From positions 248,001-312,000 of the forward strand of contig NZ_JAQIIX010000001.1 in the NCBI RefSeq assembly GCF_036946495.1: 64,000 nucleotides of DNA, in the 5' to 3' direction. Below are positions 15,946-25,518 of this stretch, in pieces. Numbering within the stretch: the stretch's first letter is position 1; each line of letters opens with the position of its first letter. Under the pieces are notes generated by a model. The model did no database searches. It saw only the letters and a program-made list of their open reading frames with translations, and was not told the DNA's origin. The position numbers and the translations under genes were made by a program. The DNA comes from Mycolicibacterium neoaurum. Lineage in GTDB: Bacteria; Actinomycetota; Actinomycetes; Mycobacteriales; Mycobacteriaceae.

Positions 15946-16240
15946 TCTGCCAGCGTAAGCCCTGACCGGCGGTCATGAGTCCTGCCGGGCCGCGTGGCGA
16001 ACGGGCATCCGTCGCCGGGGCGCGCTCCGACGGGTGCCAAACCCGGTTGACGGGCCCGATTACCCTGTTTTGGTGGTTGCCGACACCGTTGTCGGCGAGC
16101 CCGTCGAGACGAAATATGTTCGGCGGCAATCGCGTTGATCATGATTGCCGCGTGGTCGCCGACAAGGCCCTGGTCAGGGTCGGTGCCGGCGACATCATGG
16201 GCGTCCAGACGTCGTTTGGGGGACGACGTAGACTTTTCTC

Positions 16241-16334
16241 CGTCGAGAGGCGTTGCAACGGCTACCAGGGGACCAGCAGCCCCGGTATCCGCCACGCTCG
16301 GCAGAGTCAAGGACGCCTTCCGTCATGGAAGGAG
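16241..16334 (+). ncRNA. Probable S-adenosylhomocysteine (SAH) riboswitch controlling metH
   Basis: The metH leader contains GAGGCGTTGCAACGG-like sequence (16247-16261), CGCTCGG (16295-16301) and CAAGGACGCCTT (16308-16319), which resemble the SAH riboswitch consensus in order and spacing. AGGCGT (16248-16253) can pair with ACGCCT (16313-16318) as P1. Downstream, CCTTCC (16316-16321) can instead pair with GGAAGG (16327-16332) and hide the ribosome-binding site of metH. The two helices share four bases, so ligand binding would free the site and turn translation on, which fits known SAH switches. This is pattern matching by eye, not a covariance search. Confidence 0.6.
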
Positions 16335-16339
16335 TGCAT

Positions 16340-19300
16340 GTGACCGCTGCGACATCTGCCACCTCAGCAACGGCGACCAGCACCGGAGCGACCGAGTTCA
16401 CCCCGAACATCCGGCCCGACTGCACCGCCGAACTGACGGCTGCACTCGATGCGCGGATCCTGGTCATCGACGGCGCGATGGGCACGGCGATCCAGCGCGA
16501 CCGCCCCGACGAGGCCGGATACCGCGGCGACCGGTTCACCGAATGGCCGACGGCGCTGCAGGGCAACAACGATCTGCTCAACCTGACCCAGCCGCAGATC
16601 ATCGAGGGAATCCACCGCGAGTACCTGGAGGCGGGCGCGGACATCCTCGAGACCAACACCTTCAACGCGAACGCGGTCTCGCTGGCCGACTACGACATGG
16701 CCGATCTGGCCTACGAGCTCAACTACGCCGGTGCCGCCCTGGCGCGGGCGGCCGCCGACGAGTTCAGCACGCCCGAGAAACCACGCTATGTTGCCGGCGC
16801 CGTCGGGCCGACGACACGGACCGCGTCCATCTCACCGGACGTCAACGATCCGGGTGCCCGCAATGTCTCCTACGACCAGTTGGTCGCCGCCTATCTCGAA
16901 GCCGTCAACGGCCTGGTCGACGGTGGATCCGACCTGCTCATCGTCGAGACCATCTTCGACTCCCTGAACGCCAAGGCCGCGGTGTTCGCCATCGAGACAC
17001 TGTTCGAGCAGCGCGGCCGCCGCTGGCCGGTGATCATCTCCGGCACCATCACCGACGCCTCCGGACGCACCCTCTCCGGGCAGGTCACCGAGGCGTTCTG
17101 GAACGCGATCCGGCACGCCAAACCGCTCGCGATCGGTCTGAACTGCGCGCTGGGCGCTCCCGAGATGCGGCCCTATATCGCGGAGATGGCGCGTATCGCA
17201 GACACCTACGTGTCCTGCTATCCCAACGCCGGCCTGCCCAACGCCTTCGGTGAGTACGACGAGTCCCCGGAGCGCCAGGCCGGCTATATCGCCGAATTCG
17301 CCGACGCCGGACTGGTGAATCTGGTCGGTGGCTGCTGCGGTACCGCGCCGCCGCACATCGCCGAGATCGCCAAGATCGTCGACGGGAAGCCGCCGCGTGA
17401 ACTGCCGAAGATCGAGGTCGCCACCCGACTGTCGGGTTTGGAGCCGCTGAACATCACCGACGATTCGCTGTTCGTCAACATCGGCGAGCGCACCAACATC
17501 ACCGGGTCGGCGCGATTCCGCAACCTGATCAAGGCCGAGGACTACGACACCGCGCTCTCGGTGGCCCTGCAACAGGTCGAGGTCGGTGCCCAGGTCATCG
17601 ACATCAACATGGACGAAGGCATGATCGACGGCGTCGCCGCGATGGACCGGTTCACCAAGCTCATCGCGGCCGAACCCGATATCAGCAAGGTCCCGGTGAT
17701 GATCGACTCCTCCAAGTGGGAGGTCATCGAGGCGGGCCTGAAGAACGTGCAGGGCAAGCCGATCGTGAACTCGATCTCGCTGAAGGAGGGCGAGGAGAAG
17801 TTCATCAGGGAGGCGCGGCTGTGCCGCAAATACGGCGCCGCCGTGGTCGTGATGGCCTTCGACGAGCAGGGCCAGGCCGACAACCTCGAGCGCCGCAAGG
17901 AGATCTGCGGACGCGCCTACCGGGTGCTCACCGAGGAGGTCGGCTTCCCCGCCGAGGACATCATCTTCGACCCGAACTGCTTTGCGCTGGCCACCGGCAT
18001 CGAGGAGCACGCCACCTACGGGATCGACTTCATCGAGGCCTGCGCCTGGATCAAGGAGAACCTGCCCGGTGTGCACATCTCCGGGGGCATCTCCAACGTG
18101 TCCTTCTCGTTCCGCGGCAACAACCCCGTGCGCGAGGCCATCCACGCGGTGTTCCTGTTCCACGCCATCAAGGCCGGCCTGGACATGGGCATCGTCAACG
18201 CCGGCGCGCTGGTGCCCTACGACTCGATCGATCCCGAGCTGCGGGACCGGATCGAAGACGTGGTCCTCAACCGGCGCGAGGATGCCGCCGAACGACTGCT
18301 CGAGATCGCGGAACGGTTCAACAAGACCGAGAAATCCGAGGATCCCGCCGCGGCCGAGTGGCGGTCGCTGCCGGTCCGCGAGCGCATCACGCATGCGCTG
18401 GTGAAGGGTATCGACGCGCACGTCGACGCCGACACCGAGGAGCTGCGCGCCGAGATCGAGACCGCCGGCGGGCGGCCGATCGAGGTGATCGAGGGACCGC
18501 TGATGGACGGCATGAACGTCGTGGGCGACCTGTTCGGGTCGGGCAAGATGTTCCTGCCTCAGGTGGTGAAGTCCGCCCGCGTCATGAAGAAGGCCGTGGC
18601 GTACCTGCTGCCGTTCATCGAGGCCGAGAAGGAGGCCAACGGAACCTCCTCGAGCAAGGACACCAACGGCACCATCATCATGGCGACCGTCAAGGGCGAT
18701 GTGCACGATATCGGCAAGAACATCGTCGGAGTTGTGTTGCAGTGCAACAACTTCGAGGTCATCGACCTCGGCGTGATGGTGCCCGCCCAGAAGATCCTGG
18801 ACGCGGCCAAGGAACACGATGCCGATATCATCGGACTCTCCGGTCTGATCACCCCGTCGTTGGACGAGATGGTGAACTTCGCGGTCGAGATGGAGCGCGA
18901 AGGCCTGGAGATCCCGCTGCTGATCGGTGGTGCGACGACCTCGCGCGCCCACACCGCGGTCAAGGTGGCGCCGCGCCGCAAGGGGCCGGTGGTGTGGGTC
19001 AAGGACGCCTCCCGCTCGGTGCCGGTGGCCGCCGCGCTGCTCGACGACAAGCAGCGTCCCGCACTGCTCGAGGCCACCGCGGCCGACTACGCCTCGCTGC
19101 GCGAGCGGCACGCCCAGAAGAACGAACGGCCGACCTTGACCCTGGAGAAGGCCCGGGCCAACCGCACTCCGATCGAGTGGGAGGGCTACACGCCGCCGGT
19201 GCCTGCCCAGGGCCTCGGGGTGCGGGAATTTCTCGACTACGACCTGGCCGAGCTGCGGGAGTACATCGACTGGCAGCCGTTCTTCAATGCTTGGGAGATG

Positions 19301-20122
19301 AAGGGCCGATTCCCGGACATCCTGAACAACCCGGCATCGGGTGAGGCCGCCCGAAAGCTCTACGACGATGCGCAGCAGATGCTCGACACGTTGATCAAGG
19401 AGAAGTGGCTGACCGCCAACGGTGTCATCGGGTTCTTTCCCGCCAACGCCGTCGGCGATGACGTCGAGGTCTACACCGATGAGACCCGCCGCGAGGTCCT
19501 CACCACGCTGCACAACCTGCGCCAGCAGGGCGAGCACCGCGACGGCATCCCCAACCGGTCCCTCGGCGATTTCATCGCGCCCAAGCAGACCGGCCTGGCC
19601 GACCACGTCGGCGCCTTCGCCGTGACGGCGGGCCTGGGCAGCGCGGACAAGATCACCGAATTCAAGGCCGATCATGACGACTACAGCGCGATCCTGCTGG
19701 AGTCGCTGGCCGACCGGCTGGCCGAGGCGTTCGCCGAACGCATGCACCAGCGGGTGCGCCAGGAATTCTGGGGTTATCAGCCCGACGAGCAGCTCGACAA
19801 CCAAGAGCTGATCGGCGAGAAGTATGTCGGCATCCGCCCGGCCCCCGGCTACCCGGCGTGCCCCGAGCACACCGAGAAGACGACCCTGTTCGAGCTGCTG
19901 GACGTGACGAAGCGGACCGGTATCGAGCTGACCGAGTCGATGGCGATGTGGCCGGGTGCGGCGGTCAGCGGGTGGTACTTCTCGCACCCGCAGTCGCAGT
20001 ACTTCGTGGTCGGTCGGCTGGCCCAGGACCAGGTGGCCGACTACGCCAAGCGAAAGGGCTGGACGCTGGCCGAGGCGGAGCGCTGGTTGGCGCCCAACCT
20101 GGGCTACAACCCGGAGGACTGA
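16340..20122 (+). CDS. metH: Cobalamin-dependent methionine synthase
   Basis: Transfers the methyl group of methyltetrahydrofolate to homocysteine through B12, in the cytosol. The 1260 residues contain, in order, the homocysteine domain with zinc Cys (GGCCG, Cys332-333, and NCALG), the pterin-binding domain (NIGERTNITGS, about 380), the cobalamin cap and B12 domain with DVHDIGKN (lower-ligand His789), and the reactivation domain (MWPGAAVSGWYFSHP near the end). The GTG at 16340 has AAGGAG five bases upstream; residues 2-20 are a low-complexity Thr/Ser/Ala stretch. The leader looks like a SAH riboswitch. Equivalent to Rv2124c. Confidence 0.97.
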   Translation: MTAATSATSATATSTGATEFTPNIRPDCTAELTAALDARILVIDGAMGTAIQRDRPDEAGYRGDRFTEWPTALQGNNDLLNLTQPQIIEGIHREYLEAGADILETNTFNANAVSLADYDMADLAYELNYAGAALARAAADEFSTPEKPRYVAGAVGPTTRTASISPDVNDPGARNVSYDQLVAAYLEAVNGLVDGGSDLLIVETIFDSLNAKAAVFAIETLFEQRGRRWPVIISGTITDASGRTLSGQVTEAFWNAIRHAKPLAIGLNCALGAPEMRPYIAEMARIADTYVSCYPNAGLPNAFGEYDESPERQAGYIAEFADAGLVNLVGGCCGTAPPHIAEIAKIVDGKPPRELPKIEVATRLSGLEPLNITDDSLFVNIGERTNITGSARFRNLIKAEDYDTALSVALQQVEVGAQVIDINMDEGMIDGVAAMDRFTKLIAAEPDISKVPVMIDSSKWEVIEAGLKNVQGKPIVNSISLKEGEEKFIREARLCRKYGAAVVVMAFDEQGQADNLERRKEICGRAYRVLTEEVGFPAEDIIFDPNCFALATGIEEHATYGIDFIEACAWIKENLPGVHISGGISNVSFSFRGNNPVREAIHAVFLFHAIKAGLDMGIVNAGALVPYDSIDPELRDRIEDVVLNRREDAAERLLEIAERFNKTEKSEDPAAAEWRSLPVRERITHALVKGIDAHVDADTEELRAEIETAGGRPIEVIEGPLMDGMNVVGDLFGSGKMFLPQVVKSARVMKKAVAYLLPFIEAEKEANGTSSSKDTNGTIIMATVKGDVHDIGKNIVGVVLQCNNFEVIDLGVMVPAQKILDAAKEHDADIIGLSGLITPSLDEMVNFAVEMEREGLEIPLLIGGATTSRAHTAVKVAPRRKGPVVWVKDASRSVPVAAALLDDKQRPALLEATAADYASLRERHAQKNERPTLTLEKARANRTPIEWEGYTPPVPAQGLGVREFLDYDLAELREYIDWQPFFNAWEMKGRFPDILNNPASGEAARKLYDDAQQMLDTLIKEKWLTANGVIGFFPANAVGDDVEVYTDETRREVLTTLHNLRQQGEHRDGIPNRSLGDFIAPKQTGLADHVGAFAVTAGLGSADKITEFKADHDDYSAILLESLADRLAEAFAERMHQRVRQEFWGYQPDEQLDNQELIGEKYVGIRPAPGYPACPEHTEKTTLFELLDVTKRTGIELTESMAMWPGAAVSGWYFSHPQSQYFVVGRLAQDQVADYAKRKGWTLAEAERWLAPNLGYNPED

Positions 20123-20158
20123 GCGCGCAGGTCTGTACCGATCGGCCGTCGGCAGCGA

Positions 20159-21001
20159 TCAGAGGAACACCTCGCGGTTGCGGGCGGCCCACTCGGCCAT
20201 CGACTCCGCGGGCGTGCCGGTGAGCCGCTCGACATGGTCGTTGGCCCGCTGGCCGGTGACGATCTGGTCGCGAGCGAATTGCTCCTCGGCTCCCTGCGGG
20301 TTGGCGGCACGGTCGAAGAGGTCGAGATACCAGTCCACGCCATCGCCCATGAGCGGGCGCAGCAACGCGTCGGCCTCGGCACGGCTGCAACGCCGCATCT
20401 CGACGTCGATGCCGACCCCGGTGCCGATCTCACGGGCGATCTCGGCACGGCTGAGCGCACGCGGTCCGGTCAGTTCGTACATCTTGCCGAGGTGGGTGTC
20501 CTGGGGATCGGCGAGCAGGTGAGCGGCCACCCGGGCGATATCGCGCATGGACACCGGCGATTGCACGGCGTCGGGCGCGATGTCGTGCACCACCCCGGTC
20601 CTGATCTGGGGCGCCCACATGGTGAAGTTGTCGCTGAACTCGCCGGGACCGAGTTGGGTCTGGCCGAGCCCGGAGGCGGTGACGGCATCGGCATGCTGCT
20701 GCCAGTGCGCGCCGCCGGTGAGCGCCACCACGTAGCGCACACCGGCATTCGTGAGGTGCTCCAGGGTGGCCGCCAGTGTCGGGGGATGCGGTGCAAGGTA
20801 GACCCGCTCGACACCGTCCAAGGCGGCGCGTAACGAATCAGGCTTTCCCAGGTACCCGGTGACCGCGGTCACCGAATCGGGCAGGGCGGCCTTCGTCGGG
20901 TTCACCGTCAACGCACGGATATCGTTGGCCCCCAGCGCGATCAACTCATCGACCACCTGCCTGCCGATATTGCCCGTTGCGCCCGTCACGAGAATCGTCA
21001 T
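20159..21001 (-). CDS. NmrA-like NAD(P)-binding protein
   Basis: A 280-residue atypical SDR. The N-terminus VTGATGNIGRQV is the GxxGxxG nucleotide loop; there is no YxxxK, as in NmrA/HSCARG-type redox sensors and SDR5-group quinone reductases. LAPHPPTLAATLEH and the EFSDNFTMWAPQIRTG segment are typical of this group. It is convergent with metH (36 nt between stops) and belongs to an accessory stretch absent from the M. tuberculosis order. Function not known. Confidence 0.78.
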   Translation of the reverse strand: MTILVTGATGNIGRQVVDELIALGANDIRALTVNPTKAALPDSVTAVTGYLGKPDSLRAALDGVERVYLAPHPPTLAATLEHLTNAGVRYVVALTGGAHWQQHADAVTASGLGQTQLGPGEFSDNFTMWAPQIRTGVVHDIAPDAVQSPVSMRDIARVAAHLLADPQDTHLGKMYELTGPRALSRAEIAREIGTGVGIDVEMRRCSRAEADALLRPLMGDGVDWYLDLFDRAANPQGAEEQFARDQIVTGQRANDHVERLTGTPAESMAEWAARNREVFL

Positions 21002-21066
21002 AACGACACCGTAGCCACGGGATTCGACAATTCGGGCGGCGTCGGCGTTGATGAGACACTGGGTTC

Positions 21067-21750
21067 ATGCGTGCGGTGTTGTGGGATATGGACGGAACGC
21101 TCGTCGACTCCGAAAAGCTCTGGGACATCGCGATTCAGGACCTGTACCGCAAGCACGGTCGTGAACTGTCCGCCGAGGTGCGCACCAGCACGATCGGCGG
21201 GTCCAGCGAGAACGTCATGGCGATCGTCTACGCCGACCTGGGTTTGCCACTCGATCCCGAGGACATGGCGCGCACCGCGGACTGGATGCACGATTACGTC
21301 GGCGAACTCTTCGCAGAGGGTCTGCCGTGGTGCGCCGGGGCCCGGGAGATGCTCGACGAGCTCGCGGCCGCCGACGTCACGATGGCATTGGTGACCAACA
21401 CCCGTCGCGTGCTCACCGAGAAGGCTCTCGACAGCATCGGACGGGGTTATTTCGCGGTGACCGTGTGCGGCGACGAGGTGCCCAGCGGCAAACCCGCGCC
21501 GGATCCCTATCTGCGCGCCGCCACGCTGCTGGGCCTCGATCCGGCCGCATGCCTGGCCGTCGAGGATTCCGTCACCGGGGCGGCCGCCGCGGAGGCAGCC
21601 GGCTGCGCGGTGTTGGTCGTACCGAACGAGATCAGCGTGCCCGGTGGGCCGCGGCGGCGGCAGGCCGATTCGCTCTCGGATCTCGACGTGGAGGCACTGC
21701 GCGCGATCCACACCGAACTGGACGAGGTCAGCGACCAGCGCAGCGCCTGA
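21067..21750 (+). CDS. HAD-superfamily hydrolase (beta-phosphoglucomutase/phosphatase-like)
   Basis: A 227-residue HAD phosphatase with motif I DMDGTLVDSE (Asp9 and Asp11), motif II in LVTNTRR, motif III Lys in GKPAPDP and motif IV in LAVEDSVTG. A helical cap lies between motifs I and II (subclass I). Sugar phosphatase or mutase activity is the family norm. Its TGA stop directly abuts the convergent TGA of the next gene (TGATCA). Confidence 0.85.
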   Translation: MRAVLWDMDGTLVDSEKLWDIAIQDLYRKHGRELSAEVRTSTIGGSSENVMAIVYADLGLPLDPEDMARTADWMHDYVGELFAEGLPWCAGAREMLDELAAADVTMALVTNTRRVLTEKALDSIGRGYFAVTVCGDEVPSGKPAPDPYLRAATLLGLDPAACLAVEDSVTGAAAAEAAGCAVLVVPNEISVPGGPRRRQADSLSDLDVEALRAIHTELDEVSDQRSA

Positions 21751-22554
21751 TCACGGCGTTCCCGACGGGAACACCGTGCGCACGGCGCGCGTCATGGTGT
21801 CCCTGGCGCTCGCGGCTCCGTTGGGATCCAGCGAGCTGATCGCCATCACGTAGCGGCGGTCGGCGCCGACGATACCGGTGGAGACGTGGAGCTGGTTGCC
21901 CCCGTTCCAGCAGCAGAACCACCCCTGTTTGACCGCCAGTGGTGTGCCCGCCAACCCGTCGGGCAGCCCGAACCGCTGTGGGTAGCCGTCGGCACCCGAT
22001 GGGGTGAAACCGGCCAGGTTGCCGACGATGATCTCGGTCTGTTCGGGCGGGAGCCCACCGGAACCGTCGAGCAGCATGTCGTAGTACCGCACCAGATCGG
22101 CGGCCGTGCTCTGGGTGACATCCCAGCGCCCGTTGGCGGGGGCGGTGGTCGCCGCCAGCCCGTATCGCTGTGTGACACGGGCAATCACGGCGTTACGACC
22201 ACCGCGATCCCAGAACATCTGGGCCGCACCATCTTCGGACGACCGCAACATGGCATCCAGCGCGGCGTGGTCGGACTCGGACAACGTCGACGAACCTGTT
22301 GCCTCACCGAACAGCGCATCATCGGCGATGAAAAGCTTCACCACCGATGCAATGGGAAAGGCGGTATTGCCATTGCTGACGAGTCGGCCGGTGCCCCTGT
22401 CGAGCACGGCAAGCTCCAGATCGGCACCTGAGGAGGCGGCTTCGGTGGTGGCCAGCCGTACCCGCGCGTCGATATCATCGGGCTCGGCCCTGGCCGTGCT
22501 GAGCGGGACACACACCAGTGCGGCGAGCGCGATGAGCGTCAGTTTGCCAAACAT
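21751..22554 (-). CDS. Exported serine hydrolase, class A beta-lactamase-like fold
   Basis: A 267-residue protein with a Sec signal peptide (hydrophobic residues 5-20, cleavage after ARA at about 23). SVVK (about residues 70-73) fits the SxxK nucleophile of penicillin-binding/beta-lactamase folds, and KQGW in AVKQGWFCCWNGG can be the KTG-like box. A pair of adjacent cysteines in that segment is unusual. Whether it cleaves beta-lactams, peptidoglycan or other esters cannot be told. Confidence 0.75.
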   Translation of the reverse strand: MFGKLTLIALAALVCVPLSTARAEPDDIDARVRLATTEAASSGADLELAVLDRGTGRLVSNGNTAFPIASVVKLFIADDALFGEATGSSTLSESDHAALDAMLRSSEDGAAQMFWDRGGRNAVIARVTQRYGLAATTAPANGRWDVTQSTAADLVRYYDMLLDGSGGLPPEQTEIIVGNLAGFTPSGADGYPQRFGLPDGLAGTPLAVKQGWFCCWNGGNQLHVSTGIVGADRRYVMAISSLDPNGAASARDTMTRAVRTVFPSGTP

Positions 22555-22768
22555 GGGTCTCCCTGCGAGCGGATCCGGATCGAGCTGAGTTCCGCCCGCT
22601 GTACCCCCGATGTGCCGACACTAATCGGATCTCGTCCGAGATCACCCTGAGCGAGGTCCGGCCGTTTACCGCAGCGCGGCGAAACAGCGCGGATTAACGG
22701 CCCGGCGCGGCCACGTCTGTGCCATCGTGAAGCGACACGTATCACGGTGGCCGCGGAAGGACGATTCG

Positions 22769-24238
22769 ATGACGCACGGTCCGGTCGGGGGCGACGAAGC
22801 CTCGTTGTTCGACGACGACGCGAGTTTCAATTCCGGCCGCACGGCGGTGCGGATCGCTACGGTGGCCGCCCTCGGCGGTCTGTTGTTCGGCTACGACAGC
22901 GCGGTGATCAACGGCGCGGTGAGCTCGATCCAGGAAGATTTCGGGATCGGAAACGCCGAACTGGGATTCGCGGTTGCCTCTGCGCTACTCGGTGCCGCGG
23001 TGGGCGCGATGACGGCCGGCCGCATCGCCGACCGGATCGGCCGCATCGCGGTCATGAAGATCGCCGCCGTGCTCTTCCTGATCAGCGCGTTCGGTACCGG
23101 TCTGGCTCACGACGTGTGGACGGTGGTGCTGTTCCGCATCGTCGGTGGCATCGGAGTGGGTGTGGCCTCGGTGATCGCACCGGCGTATATCGCCGAGACG
23201 TCACCGCCGCAGATCCGGGGCCGGTTGGGTTCGCTGCAGCAACTGGCCATCGTGTTGGGCATCTTCGCCTCTTTCGCCGTCAACTGGCTGCTGCAGTGGG
23301 CCGCGGGCGGACCCAATGAGGTGCTGTGGCTGGGCCTGGACGCGTGGCGCTGGATGTTCCTGGCGATGGCCGTGCCTGCCGTGCTCTACGGTGCGCTGGC
23401 CTTCACCATCCCGGAATCGCCGCGCTATCTCGTTGCCAGCCACAAGATTCCGGAAGCGCGCCGGGTCTTGAGCATGTTGCTCGGCCAGAAGAACCTGGAG
23501 ATCACCATCACCCGCATCCAGGACACCCTGGAGCGGGAGGACAAACCGTCGTGGCGAGATCTGCGCAAACCCGCCGGTGGGATCTACGGCATCGTCTGGG
23601 TGGGCCTGGGCCTGTCGATCTTCCAGCAGTTCGTCGGCATCAACGTCATCTTCTACTACTCCAATGTGCTGTGGCAGGCAGTCGGATTCAGCGCCGACGA
23701 GTCGGCGGTCTACACCGTGATCACCTCGGTGATCAACGTGCTGACGACCCTGATCGCGATTGCCCTGATCGACAAGATCGGCCGCAAACCGCTGCTGCTC
23801 ATCGGGTCGGCCGGGATGGCGGTCACGCTGGCGACCATGGCGGTCATCTTCGCCAACGCGACGGTCAACCCCGACGGCACCCCGAGCCTGCCCGGCGCCT
23901 CCGGCGTGATCGCGCTCGTGGCGGCCAACCTCTTCGTGGTCGCGTTCGGCATGTCGTGGGGACCGGTGGTCTGGGTGCTGCTCGGCGAGATGTTCCCCAA
24001 CCGCATCCGGGCCGCCGCTCTCGGGCTTGCCGCCGCCGGTCAATGGGCCGCCAACTGGGCGATCACCGTGACATTCCCGGAGCTGCGCAACCACCTGGGC
24101 CTGGCTTATGGCTTCTACGCGCTGTGCGCGGTGCTTTCCTTCGTGTTCGTGTCCAAGTGGGTGCGTGAGACCAAGGGGGTCTCCCTGGAGGACATGCATG
24201 CCGAGCTGTTGAGTGCCGACGACGCGGTGGGGAAGTGA
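22769..24238 (+). CDS. glcP: MFS sugar:H+ symporter, GlcP-like
   Basis: A 489-residue, 12-helix sugar porter in the membrane. Family motifs are seen: GGLLFGYDSAVINGA (helix 1), GRIADRIGR (loop 2-3), RIVGGIGVG, PESPRYL (after helix 6), QQFVGINVIFYYS (helix 7) and the PNRIRAAALG loop. The ATG at 22769 follows GGAAGGA by seven bases. In M. smegmatis the glucose permease GlcP (MSMEG_4182) lies next to hisE-hisG in the same way, so glucose/proton symport is the best guess. Confidence 0.88.
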   Translation: MTHGPVGGDEASLFDDDASFNSGRTAVRIATVAALGGLLFGYDSAVINGAVSSIQEDFGIGNAELGFAVASALLGAAVGAMTAGRIADRIGRIAVMKIAAVLFLISAFGTGLAHDVWTVVLFRIVGGIGVGVASVIAPAYIAETSPPQIRGRLGSLQQLAIVLGIFASFAVNWLLQWAAGGPNEVLWLGLDAWRWMFLAMAVPAVLYGALAFTIPESPRYLVASHKIPEARRVLSMLLGQKNLEITITRIQDTLEREDKPSWRDLRKPAGGIYGIVWVGLGLSIFQQFVGINVIFYYSNVLWQAVGFSADESAVYTVITSVINVLTTLIAIALIDKIGRKPLLLIGSAGMAVTLATMAVIFANATVNPDGTPSLPGASGVIALVAANLFVVAFGMSWGPVVWVLLGEMFPNRIRAAALGLAAAGQWAANWAITVTFPELRNHLGLAYGFYALCAVLSFVFVSKWVRETKGVSLEDMHAELLSADDAVGK

Positions 24239-24309
24239 CCACTCGCCGCTGACTCGGCGGCCGTGGCCGCCCCCCACACTGCAATCCCATTGGGTCTTGT
24301 CCCAGGCGC

Positions 24310-24591
24310 ATGAAACAATCGCTGTCCGTGAAGACCTTCGATGCCCTGTTCGCCGAGCTCAGTGAGAAAGCCCAGACCCGGCCCGCCGGGAGCGGGACGG
24401 TCGCGGCACTGGATTCCGGCGTCCACGGCCTTGGCAAGAAGATCCTCGAAGAAGCCGGCGAAGTGTGGCTGGCGGCCGAGCACGAGAGCGACGCGGCGCT
24501 GGCCGAGGAGATCAGCCAGCTGCTGTACTGGACCCAGGTGCTGATGCTGGCGCGCGGTCTGAAGCTCGACGACGTCTACCGGAACCTGTGA
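24310..24591 (+). CDS. hisE: Phosphoribosyl-ATP pyrophosphatase
   Basis: Second step of histidine synthesis. The 93 residues are nearly the same as M. tuberculosis HisE (Rv2122c), including the metal-binding helices GKKILEEAGEVWLAAEHES and LAEEISQLLYWTQVLM. The start ATG and length match the orthologue. It is followed after 2 nt by hisG, the enzyme that produces its substrate. Confidence 0.97.
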   Translation: MKQSLSVKTFDALFAELSEKAQTRPAGSGTVAALDSGVHGLGKKILEEAGEVWLAAEHESDAALAEEISQLLYWTQVLMLARGLKLDDVYRNL

Positions 24592-24593
24592 CC

Positions 24594-25439
24594 ATGTTGC
24601 GTGTCGCGGTGCCCAACAAGGGCGCACTCAGCGAATCTGCGTCGGAGATCCTCTCGGAGGCCGGTTACCGCCGCCGGACCGATCCCAAGGACCTGACTGT
24701 CGTTGATCCGGCGAACAACGTCGAGTTCTTCTTCCTGCGGCCCAAGGACATCGCGATCTACGTGGGTTCGGGGGAGCTCGATCTCGGCATCACCGGCCGG
24801 GATCTGGCCGCCGATGCCGATGCGCCGGTCAAGGAACGGCTCGCATTGGGCTTCGGCTCGTCGACATTCCGCTATGCGGCCCCGAAGGGTCAGGACTGGC
24901 AGGTGGGCGATCTGGCGGGCAAGCGGATCGCCACCGCATATCCGAATCTGGTCCGTCGCGATCTGGCCGCCAAGGGAATCGAAGCGACGGTGATCCGGCT
25001 CGACGGTGCGGTCGAGATCTCCATCCAGCTCGGGGTGGCCGATGTGATCGCCGATATCGTCGGCTCCGGGCGCACGCTGCGGTTGCACAATCTGGTCGCC
25101 TTCGGTGAGTCGCTGTGCGATTCGGAGGCCATCCTGATCGAACGGTCGGACTCCGATCCCGACCCCGCGCGCGACCAGTTGGCGGCCCGGGTGCAGGGTG
25201 TGGTCTTCGGCCAGCAATACCTGATGCTCGACTATGACTGCCCGCGTGCGGTTCTGGACCGGGCGACTGCGGTCACCCCAGGCCTGGAATCGCCCACCAT
25301 CGCCCCGTTGGCCGACCCCGACTGGGTGGCGGTGCGGGCGCTGGTGCCGCGTCGGACGGTCAACACCATCATGGACGAGCTCGCCGCGATCGGCGCCAAG
25401 GCGATCCTGGCCTCCGATATCCGCTTCTGCCGGTTCTGA
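24594..25439 (+). CDS. hisG: ATP phosphoribosyltransferase, long form
   Basis: First and feedback-regulated enzyme of histidine synthesis. The 281 residues have LRVAVPNKGALSE at the N-terminus, GELDLGITGRDL, a phosphate-binding EISIQLGVADVIADIVGSG-type loop (about residues 142-160), and a C-terminal ACT-like regulatory domain (AVRALVPRRTVNTIMDEL) that binds histidine. The ATG at 24594 lies 2 nt past the hisE stop. Confidence 0.97.
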   Translation: MLRVAVPNKGALSESASEILSEAGYRRRTDPKDLTVVDPANNVEFFFLRPKDIAIYVGSGELDLGITGRDLAADADAPVKERLALGFGSSTFRYAAPKGQDWQVGDLAGKRIATAYPNLVRRDLAAKGIEATVIRLDGAVEISIQLGVADVIADIVGSGRTLRLHNLVAFGESLCDSEAILIERSDSDPDPARDQLAARVQGVVFGQQYLMLDYDCPRAVLDRATAVTPGLESPTIAPLADPDWVAVRALVPRRTVNTIMDELAAIGAKAILASDIRFCRF

Positions 25440-25518
25440 TCGGCTGCCGGATCATCCGGCTCACCAGCGTCATGCGTGTTAGCGTCCGGAGATCAGCTGG
25501 TCCGGCGCGGAGGTGCTC

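Noticed and set aside
16832..19987. A 1051-codon open frame opposite metH.
   Set aside because: It is a high-GC shadow frame: composition is His/Gly/Arg/Asp-rich, no domain, and it mirrors metH codon positions.
20159..24238. Accessory gene block after metH considered as a mobile island.
   Set aside because: No integrase, transposase, tRNA or flanking repeats were seen, and gene composition looks native; the GlcP-hisE link is known in M. smegmatis.
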